Shown: one piece after another, positions 46,694 to 59,572 of the stretch | How positions within the stretch are numbered: position 1 is the stretch's first letter | Layout of the letters: the number at the start of each line of letters is the position of its first letter | Assembly (NCBI RefSeq): GCF_020085105.1 | Contig: NC_058047.1 | Span: 15,386,001-15,450,000, forward strand | Reading direction: 5' to 3' | Length of the DNA stretch: 64,000 bases | DNA from: Siniperca chuatsi | Taxonomy: Eukaryota; Chordata; Actinopteri; Centrarchiformes; Sinipercidae | Translations under genes and position numbers: made by a program | The notes under the pieces: model-generated | What the model was told of the DNA's origin: nothing | Seen by the model: only the letters and a program-made list of their open reading frames with translations | The model's database searches: none

Positions 46694-48299
46694 GCGTTTC
46701 CTCTCTGGCATTGTCCCATTCACAAGCAGCCACACTGCTCTTCTGAATTATGGTTATTGTGCGCTTGCAAAGGCAACACATACATGATATCATTTAAATG
46801 CTGTCTGATCTCTGTGCTTGGAGAGGTGACCTTAGTGTAGCAGCTCATGTGCATGTTCATATATTCCCTATTGCAACTTATTATATGTCTATGGTTTCTT
46901 CAATGAATGTAATTATTTTTCATGAGGTTTGCACAGCTCTACAGTGAGTAAAAACATAAATTTCTCAAATAAAGCTTGGTAAAAGATGTTCGCACAATAA
47001 CTAACTGTACACAACTGTGCTACTGTCCCCTGCAACCATGCACAGTATAAACAGGTATAGATGATGGATGGATAGGTGGACAATACTGTAGTATGGTTGA
47101 ACCAGTGTACCAGTTTGGTGATATCGTGTTGATACTGGCCTGAAAAATCAGATAGCAAGCTTGAAGAACTGTAAACCCTGAGAGGGTGTGAACAAAAATA
47201 GTTCTTAAACTTTTCCAAGTGAAAAAAGGAAAACTCTTTTTCTGTCATGCATAATTATCAAATGCAATATTACTATATTTACTTTAATTTCTGACATTAT
47301 TTTTCATGTTTCTCATGCATTAATCCTGCCTTGTGTATGAACCGTTATACCCTTGGCGTTATAAACTGTACTTGAGTCTCAGCTACAATAAAGGAGATCT
47401 CAGGGGTTGGATGCATTCTTTGCCCATTGATTGGCTGCTGCCGCCAACCTTTCGGCCCTTTCCTCCGCCTCCTGTCGTAAAGTTGGAAGCTCCGTTAAGA
47501 CAACGACAGTAAATCTGAACAGAGCAGGAAGTTAGATACTTTTAGTTTCAAAATAAAATCAAAAAGACATGGAAGTGTCAGAAGGAATGTGCAAAAAATC
47601 AGAGCATGTTAGTTAGAGGGGCGAATTTATGAAATAGATCATGTATAGCACACTTTTTAAGTTTAAAAATAATGTTAAAAATTATTTAATGAACAACTAT
47701 AAAAATGTATGATCAGAATGACATGTTGGTATGGTAGGGACAGTGTAAACAAAGTCTGATGTTACTATTAAATTAGATTAGATTGTGAATTTTAAAAAGG
47801 TATAATAAGCTTCAGCCTGCACCTTTTTGGTCTGTAAAAAATCTTGTTGTCTAATTGCCTTTTTTAATGCTTGTTTTTCATTTAATCCCAAATTGCAGTT
47901 ATTTATAGACCGAAATAAATTGAAAATATAAAGTCCTGTGGTAAACTTAGTAAAACATATTCTTTATTAATTTGAGATTCTTTGTATCCTATGTAGAACC
48001 AGGGTAAAAACCTACTTTTTCTCAATAATTAGAGGACTAATGGCTACTAAACCAGTGAAATCTGTAATGATTAAACTTCCAAACATTCAAACTAAACAAC
48101 AGTTACTATAAAATACCAGCCTTAAAATGAATAGACACCCTGTAAAATCAAAACCAGGTGAATTGGTTGAGTTTTACAGATAACGACTAGTTATTTAAAG
48201 CATATGCAAGTCAGCAGGAACTAAACTAAAATCTTATCCAACCTCATTCAAATACTTGTCATTGGGGGAAACAGCGTCAATGTTTTATTTTGAAATTTG
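45450..48299. other. Intergenic region between divergent plaat1 and mfn1
   Basis: No coding exon recognised. At 47400-47520 a GC-richer patch holds a CCATTGATTGGCTG motif (inverted CCAAT) and CpGs, and could include a plaat1 5' UTR exon or promoter. A long (CA)n tract lies at 46.6 kb. The remainder is AT-rich single-copy-like sequence. Confidence 0.4.
46613..46690. repeat. (CA)39 microsatellite
   Basis: A 78-bp perfect CA tract between plaat1 and mfn1. ORFs over it (Cys-Val repeats) are spurious. Confidence 0.97.
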
Positions 48300-48308
48300 T
48301 TCCGGAAG
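48300..48308. promoter_or_regulatory. ETS/NRF-2-like TTCCGGAAG site at the mfn1 promoter
   Basis: Palindromic TTCCGGAAG, about 180 nt upstream of the first mfn1 donor. GABP (NRF-2) sites of this form are common in promoters of nuclear genes for mitochondrial proteins. Motif and position only. Confidence 0.4.
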
Positions 48309-48309
48309 C

Positions 48310-48486
48310 CTTCCTCCTATTGCGACTAGCTTGATACGGGTGCCATTGCGGGATAGAAATAGAAGGTTAGTCAGGCTGCCAGCAAGCAAGCAATCTTTCA
48401 GCGAGGAAAGGGACTCTCTGTGTTGTCACCGCGGATCAGTATTGTTTGTGTTATGAGAAGAGGACACTGGCTGTCTTAGGACTGTG
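48310..48486 (+). other. mfn1: mfn1 5' UTR exon
   Basis: A GC-richer stretch ends in ACTGTG with a GTAAGG donor at 48487, about 490 bp before the acceptor (GTGTTTAG at 48977) of the ATG-bearing exon. The 5' end is inferred and approximate. It contains no useful ORF that continues in frame. Confidence 0.55.
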
Positions 48487-48987
48487 GTAAGGAAAAATAG
48501 TACCGCTAGTTAGCTGTGCTAATGCCAGTTCACTACCGCTTCGCCGCTTGTAATGTTAGCTAGTTAGCTTAATCTGTTAGCTTGTTTGGCAGCAGCACGC
48601 GTCCGCTCGTTTGACATAATGTTTTCTAATATTAATTATAACTAGTTGAGAACAGACGCACATTGTCATCAATATAGACGTTTTCTGTTATTCTCATGTG
48701 TCATGTCGTGTATCGAAGTTGCACGATGTCACTTCTGCTAACTTCTATGATGTCTTCACTAATAGTTAGATAACTTAGCTAACGTGTTTATTAACCTGTC
48801 AATCAGCTTTCCTGTAATGTAACAGTTACCTAAAACGTTTTGCAGCTGCAATCTTATGACAAACATAAACCGTCTAGCTTAATCTAAACAGTATGATATT
48901 ATGACCATCATGTTACCTATATTATTCATGTCCAGATATAACCGTGTTTGACCTCTTTGACCCCTCTCTGTGTTTAGATTGAACACA

Positions 48988-50478
48988 ATGGCTGCAGCCC
49001 CTCCATTCAGACGGACAGACTCAGCTCGGGGGGAGTTCTCCCCTCTGAAGCACTTTGTTGTAGCCAAGAAGAAGATAAGCGATGTGTTTGAACAACTACT
49101 GAACTATGTGAAAGAGACTTCAGAGTTTGTAGAAGGTGAGATGGTTTGGCTTGATCTGTTTACCATTTGTCAGTCAGCTCTAGTAGGTAATCTTTATTTT
49201 GCTGGAAATTGATTATGTTAACAGGATTGTAGCACTAATAGCTGCATAATCCTTTTATGTTCAAGAGAAGTTATGACATTAACATCATGTTTATCATCTG
49301 TCAGGCAGCTCTCTTAGTCTGAATGGCTGGTGAAGAAGGTGTTGTATGTCTCTGTGTGTGTTGGACAGAAACCTGTGGGAATAAAGCTTTGGAGAACATT
49401 GCGAGTCAAGATCAAAAGTTGGAGATTCAGGCGTATGCTGACAAACTTGCTGTCATTAAGGAGGTGCTGGCACGCAGACACATGAAAGTGGCCTTTTTTG
49501 GCAGGTAAAAACATCTGTACACACCTGAATTTAACAGTCTTTTGTAAATAACACTTTTGTGATATTCTCAAACAGTCTTTTCCATAAGACCAACTTTTAC
49601 ACACATAAATGTTGTGATGTACAAGGGTGTGTAAGTTAAACTAGTCTCTCCCCAAATTTTTCAGGTGGCAGTTTTGCTTTCACTTTTCTTTTAATTTGAC
49701 TAGTCTCCTTGAAGTGGCATTGTTCAGTCACCTCATTCATTTTCTATTGTTCAACCGGTTCTGCATAATTGAATTTAAAACTGATGTTAATTGAACCATG
49801 TTGTGCTCTGCACTGATGCAAAGGAAAGGCTCTAAATCCAAAACACAATAGGAGAATTTGTCAGAGAAAAATTGAGAGATTTCGTATGCTTGATTCAGCA
49901 ATGAGTTGTCAGTGCAGTTTCTTTAACCTACTTACATTGAAAACATTTCCTGTTGCAGCTCTAACCAGATTATTTTCACATTCTGACCCATTAGTAGCCG
50001 CATATCTGTGTTGCATTAACAGTTTAAGTAATTAGGATGTGACATCTTAGGACTTTGTTCATTTTGCAAGTAATTTGAAGTAAAATTATTTGGTTCCACA
50101 TTCAGCAACTGACTGTTTTGTATATTTTCAGGACCAGCAATGGTAAAAGCACAGTTGTCAACGCCATGCTGAGGGACCGAGTGCTGCCCAGCGGGATTGG
50201 CCACACCACTAACTGCTTCCTGAGCGTGGAGGGCACTGATGACGACAAGGCCTACCTAAAGACGGAGGGCTCTGATGAGGAGAAGAGCATCAAGGTGAAT
50301 GTTATTTTAAAACCCATTTTGCAAGGAAGGTTTGGTTAGCTCTGTTTGTATTTTATGAGCACTGGTCTGTCTCCCATTCATATATAATTTTATACCTGGG
50401 AGCTGCTTTGGGCAGCCTGTACTTAACTATTGAGAACTACCTTTTACTTCTGCTAATAAATGGGGCCACGGTTTTACA

Positions 50479-50509
<31 letters not shown>

Positions 50510-53500
50510 CAGAATCTGGCCATGTTCACTAATCAGACCATCTGTTGCCTTGAATCACTTGTCACCCAATTTACTCGGATAATACATGTTTGGAAAGCTA
50601 AGAAGTGATGTTGCATTTGGCAGGAATATGGTTGATGAGATTTTTACTGTTGTTGTGGAAGTGGTGTTGTACTTAAATGGGTTGAGGACACAAGCTGGAA
50701 TGGTTTATTCCTCACCCTGATAACAGAGCCAAGCTCCTATCTTTGTACTGATGTACTGTACTGATCTTCTACATGTGTCATTAAATAGTTTTATGAGCTG
50801 TAGTTTGCTTTTCTAGATTTTTTTTTTTCTACATTTAGCTTGTAATCTAGTTACGTAAAGGTAATGGAAAAAGTTAGAAACAGTAATTTCAAAAGACAGG
50901 GATAAAAACAAGTAACAGATGAGAGATGTGTGGTTTTATAACACAGAAATCCCCCAGATATGCACGTCAACTGGCTCATGTTAATTTCCCAAACCCAACA
51001 TGTGTCAACAGTGCAAATGCTACCTGAACCTACAGCCATGTAAACAGACACAGGTATGCATGATGGTCACGGTGGTGTCAGGTGTCTGAAATGAAAGCCT
51101 GATGTGGGAGACTTCACTTTCTCTTAACTTTAACTCACTGAACTGAATGAAGTTGACATGGGTTCAAAACCATACGCAGCTTCATCAGTTTTAATCTGTT
51201 TAACAAGAAAATATAAGAGGTTTAATCTGTCTAGTGCTTTTACATGTCACTGTCTGGAATGTCAGAAATGTATGTGGGGTTTCTAGTTAAATTAACTTAT
51301 CTGTTACTGTTAAGACAAGCTTAATGTTAGTTGATAGTATAGGAATCCTGGTATCGTAATACATTTCTATTGAAAGTTACCTGATAACATTTCCCTGTTA
51401 AATTATTACCTTATTGGCTGATATTGTAAACTATACCTTCCAGTTTTAAAAGTGAAATAATTACCTGGATAATGCTACATACATCTTACAAGTATGGCAG
51501 CTTTCCTTTCAACGTAGTAAAAACTAAAAGAACAAATGTTTTGACAAAACATTATGTCTTATAAAAAGATTACTACAATTACAGGAAAAATGCTATCGCA
51601 ATATTGATAGGTAATGTTTACTTTATTGGAAATTCATAACAATAACAGGAGAAGTTATTGCATGAACAACCATAACATCAGTCTGTTTACATCTCTTCTG
51701 CAGACTGTAAACCAGCTGGCTCATGCACTCCACATGGATGAGAGTCTGGACGCCGGCTGTCTCGTCCGTGTGTTTTGGCCGAAGACCAAGTGTGCTCTGC
51801 TTCGCGACGACCTGGTGCTTGTAGACAGGTGACGAGATCCTTTAATCACATCTGGAAGTTTGTAAATATTAATTTGACAATTTCTGGGACATTAAAAAGT
51901 GGAATTTACACAGATAAGGCCAGTAACGTGCAGAAAAGAAATCGTGCTGAAGTGGACATATTCACGTATTTTGTAGATGTAGATGCATTAGACCTCTTGA
52001 CTTTTCTTCCACTCCGCAGCCCAGGGACAGATGTCACATCACAACTGGACAGCTGGATCGACAAGTTTTGCCTGGATGCGGATGTCTTTGTGCTGGTGGC
52101 CAACTCTGAATCCACACTTATGAACACGGTAATGCCTCTGAGCCTCATGAAGATATCCTCTGGAATTTACATTATATGTTGGTATTTATGTCTGGCCATT
52201 GGTTTTTTTTTGTTTTTTTCTGCATCAGGAATTATTAATGCTGAGAGTACACCTGCACTTTAAAATCATAACTGACTGAGAACAACTGCATCACTCATTT
52301 AAAGATTGATCAAAGGATTCTCCCTGATTTCCTATATATTAGCTGTGAACTCTGTCGCTGCCTTACTCGTCTGAGCATCAGTATAGTTTTGTTTGCATTA
52401 TTTTTTCATCATATTTTTCCTACCAATAGCTTATGGATCTTCTATTTTAGAGGGGACAAAATCACTGTAAACCTTCTTTAATCTTTGCGAAGTATGTATA
52501 TATTTGGAAGACAGAATCATTTCAAGTATTTTTCTCATTTTAATTCTGTTACATAAGTGTATGGATAGATTGGACATAGTTAATCCTATGATTAGATATT
52601 ACAATTTCTGTTTGCATATCTCATTATCACTGAATATTCCTTGAAAGGTGATGATAGTACAGTAATTTCACCACTTAAATTGTTGTAACTAATAATTACA
52701 TGCCACAATAGCAAGCAAAGTAAGTTTTAAGTTATGTCAGTCACTTATGTGTACTAAAAAGGCCAGTGTGGATGTTTTCTATGCTGAGCTGATTACAGAG
52801 TGGAGAATGTGGCTGACTGTGTTTGTATCCAGCCACACTGGCCCCACTCTTGTTTCTGTCTGCTCAGGCATTCATGCAATGTGAAGCTGGACACAGTCAA
52901 TCACAGAGCTCCTTAACCTGGCAGCAGCTTTTAAAGGGAAAGCAAACACGCCTTCTCTTCTGGGCTATTCAATGGAAATGAACCCAGGCATTATGTAAAT
53001 AATGTAAGATAGTCAAATTGACAAAAATACGTCATGTGTCGGTGAGAGCCTGAAATCATGAACTGTGCTGTCTTGGTGAAAATGAAGCAGACAAAAACAG
53101 AAATTAAAGTCTGTGTTCCTGGATACAGCCAGGTGCTGGATGTAGAGTACATACATCCAATTTAGGTACTGAATTTGAATCAACAGTAAATTAGGAGTTC
53201 TTTCATTTTTATTGTGTCAAAACTAATATATATTTTTATCTAGCATCTTACTTTTTTGGCAAAATGAAATGTTTTTGATTGTTTGAGAGAAAGAGAAAAG
53301 GGGGTTAATAAATTGATTTGAGCAAACTAACATCATCCTTACCCATCTCTCGTCAACCTTCCACCGTCTAGGAAAAGCACTTTTTCCACAAAGTGAACGA
53401 ACGTCTGTCAAAGCCCAACATCTTCATCCTCAACAACCGCTGGGACGCCTCAGCAAACGAACCAGAATACATGGAGGATGTGAGTCAACCATCTGTTGTA

Positions 53501-56500
53501 TCTGTCTCACATTTTGTTGTTACAGAATGTTTAAGTGTCATAATTGTTTTTGTAAAAAATGACCACAGTTTTTTTTATTTTAAAAAAACAGCTGATCAAA
53601 ATAAACACACAGTTGGAAACCTCGGCACATAAAAGCAAAACTATCTGTTTGGCTAGATACCACTAGGGTTAAGTAAAAAAATGAAACGTGATTTTTTTTT
53701 TTTTTTTTTTTTGTAATTTGGTTCAACTGAACACACTAAATTAGTGTTTGCAATGTATATAGCATTTTTATTAACTTATTTTCAGCCATGTATCGATGTT
53801 ATTGATTTTTTTTTAAATATGATTTTCTTAATACGAAATCACAAAAAAGGAGCTCTCTAAGAATGTGACCCCTCTTCTTCCAGGTGCGGAAGCAGCACAC
53901 AGATCGTTGTGTGAACTTCCTGGTAGAGGAGCTGAAGGTTGTGGACCGCGATCAGGCACCCAACCGCATTTTCTTCGTCTCCGCCAAAGAGGTGCTCAAC
54001 TCCCGAATGCAACGTGCACAGGGCATGCCTGAAACAGGTGAGGCTTCACGTTAGAGCCGATGCTGTATTTGTGGAGGATGGAGAAACAGTGTTCATATCT
54101 TTATGTTTGATATCATTCACAACCAGGATCCACTATGTTGACAGGACTCTCCTGTGAATCTTTACATGAAATTTGGACACAGGTGTTCATATACGTTCAT
54201 CCAAGTTTTTATTGAACAATTTTTGGGTACTAAACTGCATTTGTGTTGTAAATGACAAACAATAATGAAAACAGTGATTACAGTTACACAAATGATCCAA
54301 ACTAAATATTAAAGGCTTAAAAAAGATAAGTCACTAAACAGTTATGTATTTCACACCTGATGTAGGATAAGGTCTTTGTGCTGATGCAAGTTGTGTATTT
54401 GTGCAATAATAGCAAGTACTTTTCATTTTTACATACAATGTGATAATTTCATTGAACAGGTGGCGCCCTGGCTGAGGGCTTCCAGGAGAGACTGAAGGAG
54501 TTCCAGAGCTTTGAGAGGAGGTTTGAGGTGTGTGTGTGTGTGTGTGTGCGTGTGTGTGTGCGTGTGCGCATTAGATTCTTCTCGGTAGAGTCTTCTTCAT
54601 ATGTTCCAATAACTTTATTCCCACTTCTCAAAGCAAAATCAATTTCCTGTCTGGCATATATGTGATTAGACACTGATATATTTGCCACCAGAAAGACATC
54701 TCAACAGGTATACCTCTGAGGTGAAATCCGTATCAAGTTAAATCAAGCCAAAAACAGCAGGTTACATGGATCCTGATAAACACTGCGGTTGGTGTATCAT
54801 ACCTGCTGTTGAGAATGAGTTAAAACTAGAAAGAGAATGGAAATTACTATTTTGAGAAGTGAGGGTATTTTTTCATTCATTCAGACCAGGAGATCCAGAC
54901 AGAGGCTGCTTTATCAGGCTGTGAAACACAGCTGAGTTTATTGTTCCAGTTACACAAACTCCTTGGGCATTTGAGAAATACTACTTTGAGAAATGTGTGT
55001 GTGTCAAAGTGTGTATTTGAGATTATAGCATGGTGAAGAAAATTGAATAAAACGAGAAGCAACCAAAGTCATTCTCTTAACAGTAACAATTAACCTGAGC
55101 AGTCAACTACTCAAACCTGGCTTAGCGGTTACGTTTCGCCACCAACCATGCAATGTCAAACTGGCGGCCCCAGGGCATTCTGGACCAATCACTGTGCCTT
55201 TTCCATCAACCTGCGTCTTCATTGCTGAAGTCTAGATTCACTTAGGCGAGGGCAACCGTTTGTTTTCATTCCACTTTGATTTTGTTCTGTTGTAACAATT
55301 TTGATTGTTGAGTTTTCTTTGTATTTCTGTGTTTTGTTGCATCTTGTTGAGATGTTTTGATTTGAACTAGCAGGAATTTAATTGTGTCCGTACTGGGAGG
55401 AAATGATCAGAAAATCAAAATCAAATTCTTAAGATTTCAGTCCTGGTTGATTTGGCGACACCCGTGGTTACCGTGGTAACAGCTTGTGCAGTTTAATACT
55501 ACAAGTCCCAGAATTCTGGGAGCATTAAACACTCCTTGAGCAGCTACTTTATCAAAAATACAATAGAAGAACAACCGCTGTATCTGTTTACAGTGCAGCC
55601 AAACAAACACGTTTTAAATAAAGAGGTCGGTCAATAATTGGCCTTTTTCCATCATGTCATGAGCAGTCGCGATCTGACTTCATGATGCATTGTTGTTTCC
55701 TGTGGCCCAGTTGAAAGCTAAAGGCTTAATGTGAAGCAGCGGCAGTAGGAGATGTTCAGTTTGCATTAGTAATAGCTTAATACAGCTCTGATACGCCGTT
55801 AGGAGAGCGAACAGTAAACAGTGAGCCTGGTATCGATGATATGAAATTACTTTGGATTACATGCATACATCCTGTGAATCCCACTCTTATGTGAAGGCAA
55901 TTTGAATCCAGCATGGGAATGGCGGAATGCAAATACATTGAATGGCTATTGCAGAAAAAAATGCAGACCATAAATAGTATCAAAAAAATTTGATATTGTT
56001 TATATCATATATATGGTTTTGATTTCATGAAAATCTGAAGGATTATAACTATAAATGATCAAATAACAACTGCGCTTTAAACATAATCTGTTTTGTGCGG
56101 CCTACAATGGTTTAAGGAATGGAATAGTGAATTATCACCACGACAGACAACTGATAACATGGATCATAAAGAGTTGAGAAGTGCTTGATAAGAAAAAAAT
56201 ACTAGAGGAGCTGTGAGATCGTGAATACAAAAGGCAGCATTTGAGGACTGAATTTTGTTCCTGAATTCTGAAATCGTAACAACAATGTTTAAATGCAGTC
56301 AAAGAACAACTGCATCTATCAAATAAAGATGCGTAGTCTTGAACACGAGATATTGTAATCTATCCCAAAATAACACAATATTCCTACTTACGTGTTGCAG
56401 TATTTTTTTTTTCTTTTCTTTCACTTGCATTCTTGATTGTATTCACTTGATATGTTTTTATAATTTTGCTGTTGCTTCACCAACACATTACTGTGACTTT

Positions 56501-59500
56501 ATAATATGTGGGCTGTGGGATGCAAGATAGATACGCTGCTGCTGTCATTTTCACACCTGTGTTTCCATTTTTTTTCTTCTCTTAAGTTTAAAGTAGCAGG
56601 TGTCTATCTTGTCCACTGTTCGTCCCTGGTAGCGTGCAAGTTCATGCACCCTATCCAACAGCAGCCCCTATAGCTGTCACAGTAACTTGTGTGTTATGGC
56701 CTCGCAGGAGTGTATCTCGCAGTCAGCAGTGAAAACAAAGTTTGAGCAGCACACTATCAGGGCCAAGCAGATCACAGAAAAAGTCAAGAGCATCATGGAC
56801 ACCATCAACATAGAGGCGGCGGAGAAGAGGTGAGTATCTTACTCCATACATTTTCCCCCTCCTACTCTTTTAGTGGGTGTGGGTTAGTAGAGATGAATTT
56901 TTCTGGAAGTCTGATATTGTCAAACTGATATTGTCTCCTTTTGTCAATCCCATGAAGGGGTTATAGAGTAATCTATTAAACTAATGAAATAATAAATATG
57001 TAGGTTTAACAAGACTTTAATGACATTTTGTTTAATAATGGAGGGATAAATAAAGTATTGGATACTATAACTATCACTGGATTTCTCAGAAAATCTACTT
57101 TCTACTGTGTTGCACTTGGTGTATCTTTACCTGATTTTCTTTTTGACTGTGAAATCGTTGAGCTGCTAGTTTGCATTTGTGACTCTTTTTCCTGTTGGTG
57201 GGGTGGGGCTTCAGAGTGGCGGCACAGGAGGACAGAGAGTCTCAGAAGGACCGGCTGGAGTTTGTCAAGAATCAGCTCAACTTGCTGATTGATGATATCA
57301 AGAAGAAGATCAAGGCCATCAGTGAGGATGTGGAGTCTAAGGTAATGTAGATGACAACTGGTGGAAGAACTAGCGAATGTCCTGTTTAAGTGTTCTGAAT
57401 TAGGGCTTCAAATAATTGTTTTTTATCATTGATTCATTTCATTTATTATTTTCTTGATTAACCGTTTGGTTATAATATCAGAATATTGTGCAAAATGCCC
57501 ATCATAATTTTTTTACAGCCCAAGGTGACGTCTCCAAAATGTAAAGATGGTTAATTAATCATCACAGAAGACAATACAAACAGCAAATCTTCCCATTTGA
57601 GAAGATGGAACCAGCAAATTTGGGGCATGCTTAATTTTAAACTATTAACTAGTTATCAAAATGGTAGTGAGTAATTTTTTGTTAATCAATTAATCAACTA
57701 ATTGTTTCAGCTCTACTCTGAATGAGAGTTTCAGCTTAGTGCCTTCCATATTAATACATCTGATGCTACAGCTGCATGCAGTTTTTAATCAAAGTCAATA
57801 GTGAGAGTGGAAAAACTTGAAAAACATATTGAGGTCTGGACAGAACCGCAGAACAGATTGTTGATTGTGTTGATCTGCTGTAGCTGACTGATAACGCTGG
57901 GTGTGTTTCAACCAGGTATCCAGCGCCATGGGAGAGGAGATCTGCCGTCTCCACGTACTCGTTGATGAGTTCCACGCTGACTTCCATCCCTCACCACATG
58001 TCCTCAAGATCTACAAGTCTGTAAGTAGAGGCACAGATTAAAGGTGGGGTATGCAATTCTAATCCAATACACGTCTTTTTGTCAAATTCAGCTAATATCT
58101 CCTCACGGTCCGTAAGCTGTCCGTTCTGTGTGCATGCTGAAAAAAACTCCAGTACACATTCCTGGCTCTGTTAATGGGAAACAAAAAAAGTGGCTCGGAC
58201 CGAGCTATTCAGCCATTCCAGCCATGATTTGTGTGTCAGGTACCGCTAAATACCTGCCCGCGTACATTCAGCTTTACTTTCTTTGGCAAGATATGCTGTT
58301 GTTGTGATGTTAGCTATAGTAGCAAGAGAGTTGTGAGTATCACTGTCTGGAGCTGGTGTGCTGGCTCTGGGAAACGTCTCGTCCTCTCTGGCTGTTAGCT
58401 TCGCAGCAACAACTGTAGCAACAGTTTGCTAACCCACAACCAAGCTAACGTTAGTTATATTACTTGCTGTGTGTTGTTGGCTCTATATCATGGTATTTGT
58501 CATTGTATTGGATTTCTCCAGAATCGCATACCCCACCTTTTAATTCTTCTTGATCACACCTTTCCTGGGCAACTGTGCTAGTTTACTGCTCTTAATATCT
58601 CTTTTTTTATGTTATTTTTTTATTGACTGCTTTCCATGTGACTCTCTGACTCCTCTTGCTGTTGGCAGGAGCTGCTGGCTCATGTGGAGGAGGGGATGGG
58701 CAAGAACCTGGCCTTCCGCTGTTCTGACGCTGTCTACGCTTCTGTCCAGTCCTCTCAGGGATACATGATAGGTAATTAAACTGCAGACATAACTGTGTAC
58801 ACAATAATGAGATCACCTTTGTACTAAGGACGAGGAGGACGAGGAGGAGGAGGATTATTCTCCTCCTCAAATACAATAAAGTAGTGTAAAATAGTCCCAA
58901 TCAGTGAATGATCTGATGTTGCAACTGGTAATCTATGGCAGCACACTGAAAATCAGTTTTGAACCCCATCTTTACCTCTTAATGATCAAAGTGCATTTAA
59001 TAGACACCATCAGTGAGAGATTATAGCTTTCTCTTGGTTAAAACCAGGTCATTTATGATATTTTGTATTCTTGAGTATACCATCGTAATAATGCTTGAAG
59101 AAAAACAGATAGAAGACTAGTGAAGATTGAAAGCTAAAATGAATGGTTGGTTGTCTAAAATGATAATTTCCTTAAAACCTTTCCTTGCTTAAAAGGCCAA
59201 GGAAGAAATCACATTTTCATAAAAAATTACTTCATCCCAGATTTCCAGTCCACCATTGTTTTCACTCAATCGCTCATTTAGAGAGTGTTGCTAAACTTAG
59301 TCAAAACCTTTCGGGCACTCGGGCTATGGTCTGCAACACCCAGCCCACTGCTATATTTACTCTCCTCGCTGAATGCCATCATCCCAAGCCCCATTATGCT
59401 ACAAATGCGTCACTGTGTCAGGCACACATGCAAGCTGTGCTCGGTGACAGTGATGTTGAAAAGGTGTTAATGTGCCCTGTGATGAAAAGGACTCAGGTGC

Positions 59501-59520
59501 TGTTACGAAATTGTGGTGTG

Positions 59521-59572
<52 letters not shown>

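Noticed and set aside
46404-46793. ORFs with Cys-Val repeats over the (CA)39 tract
   Set aside because: Product of the microsatellite, with no flanking coding similarity.
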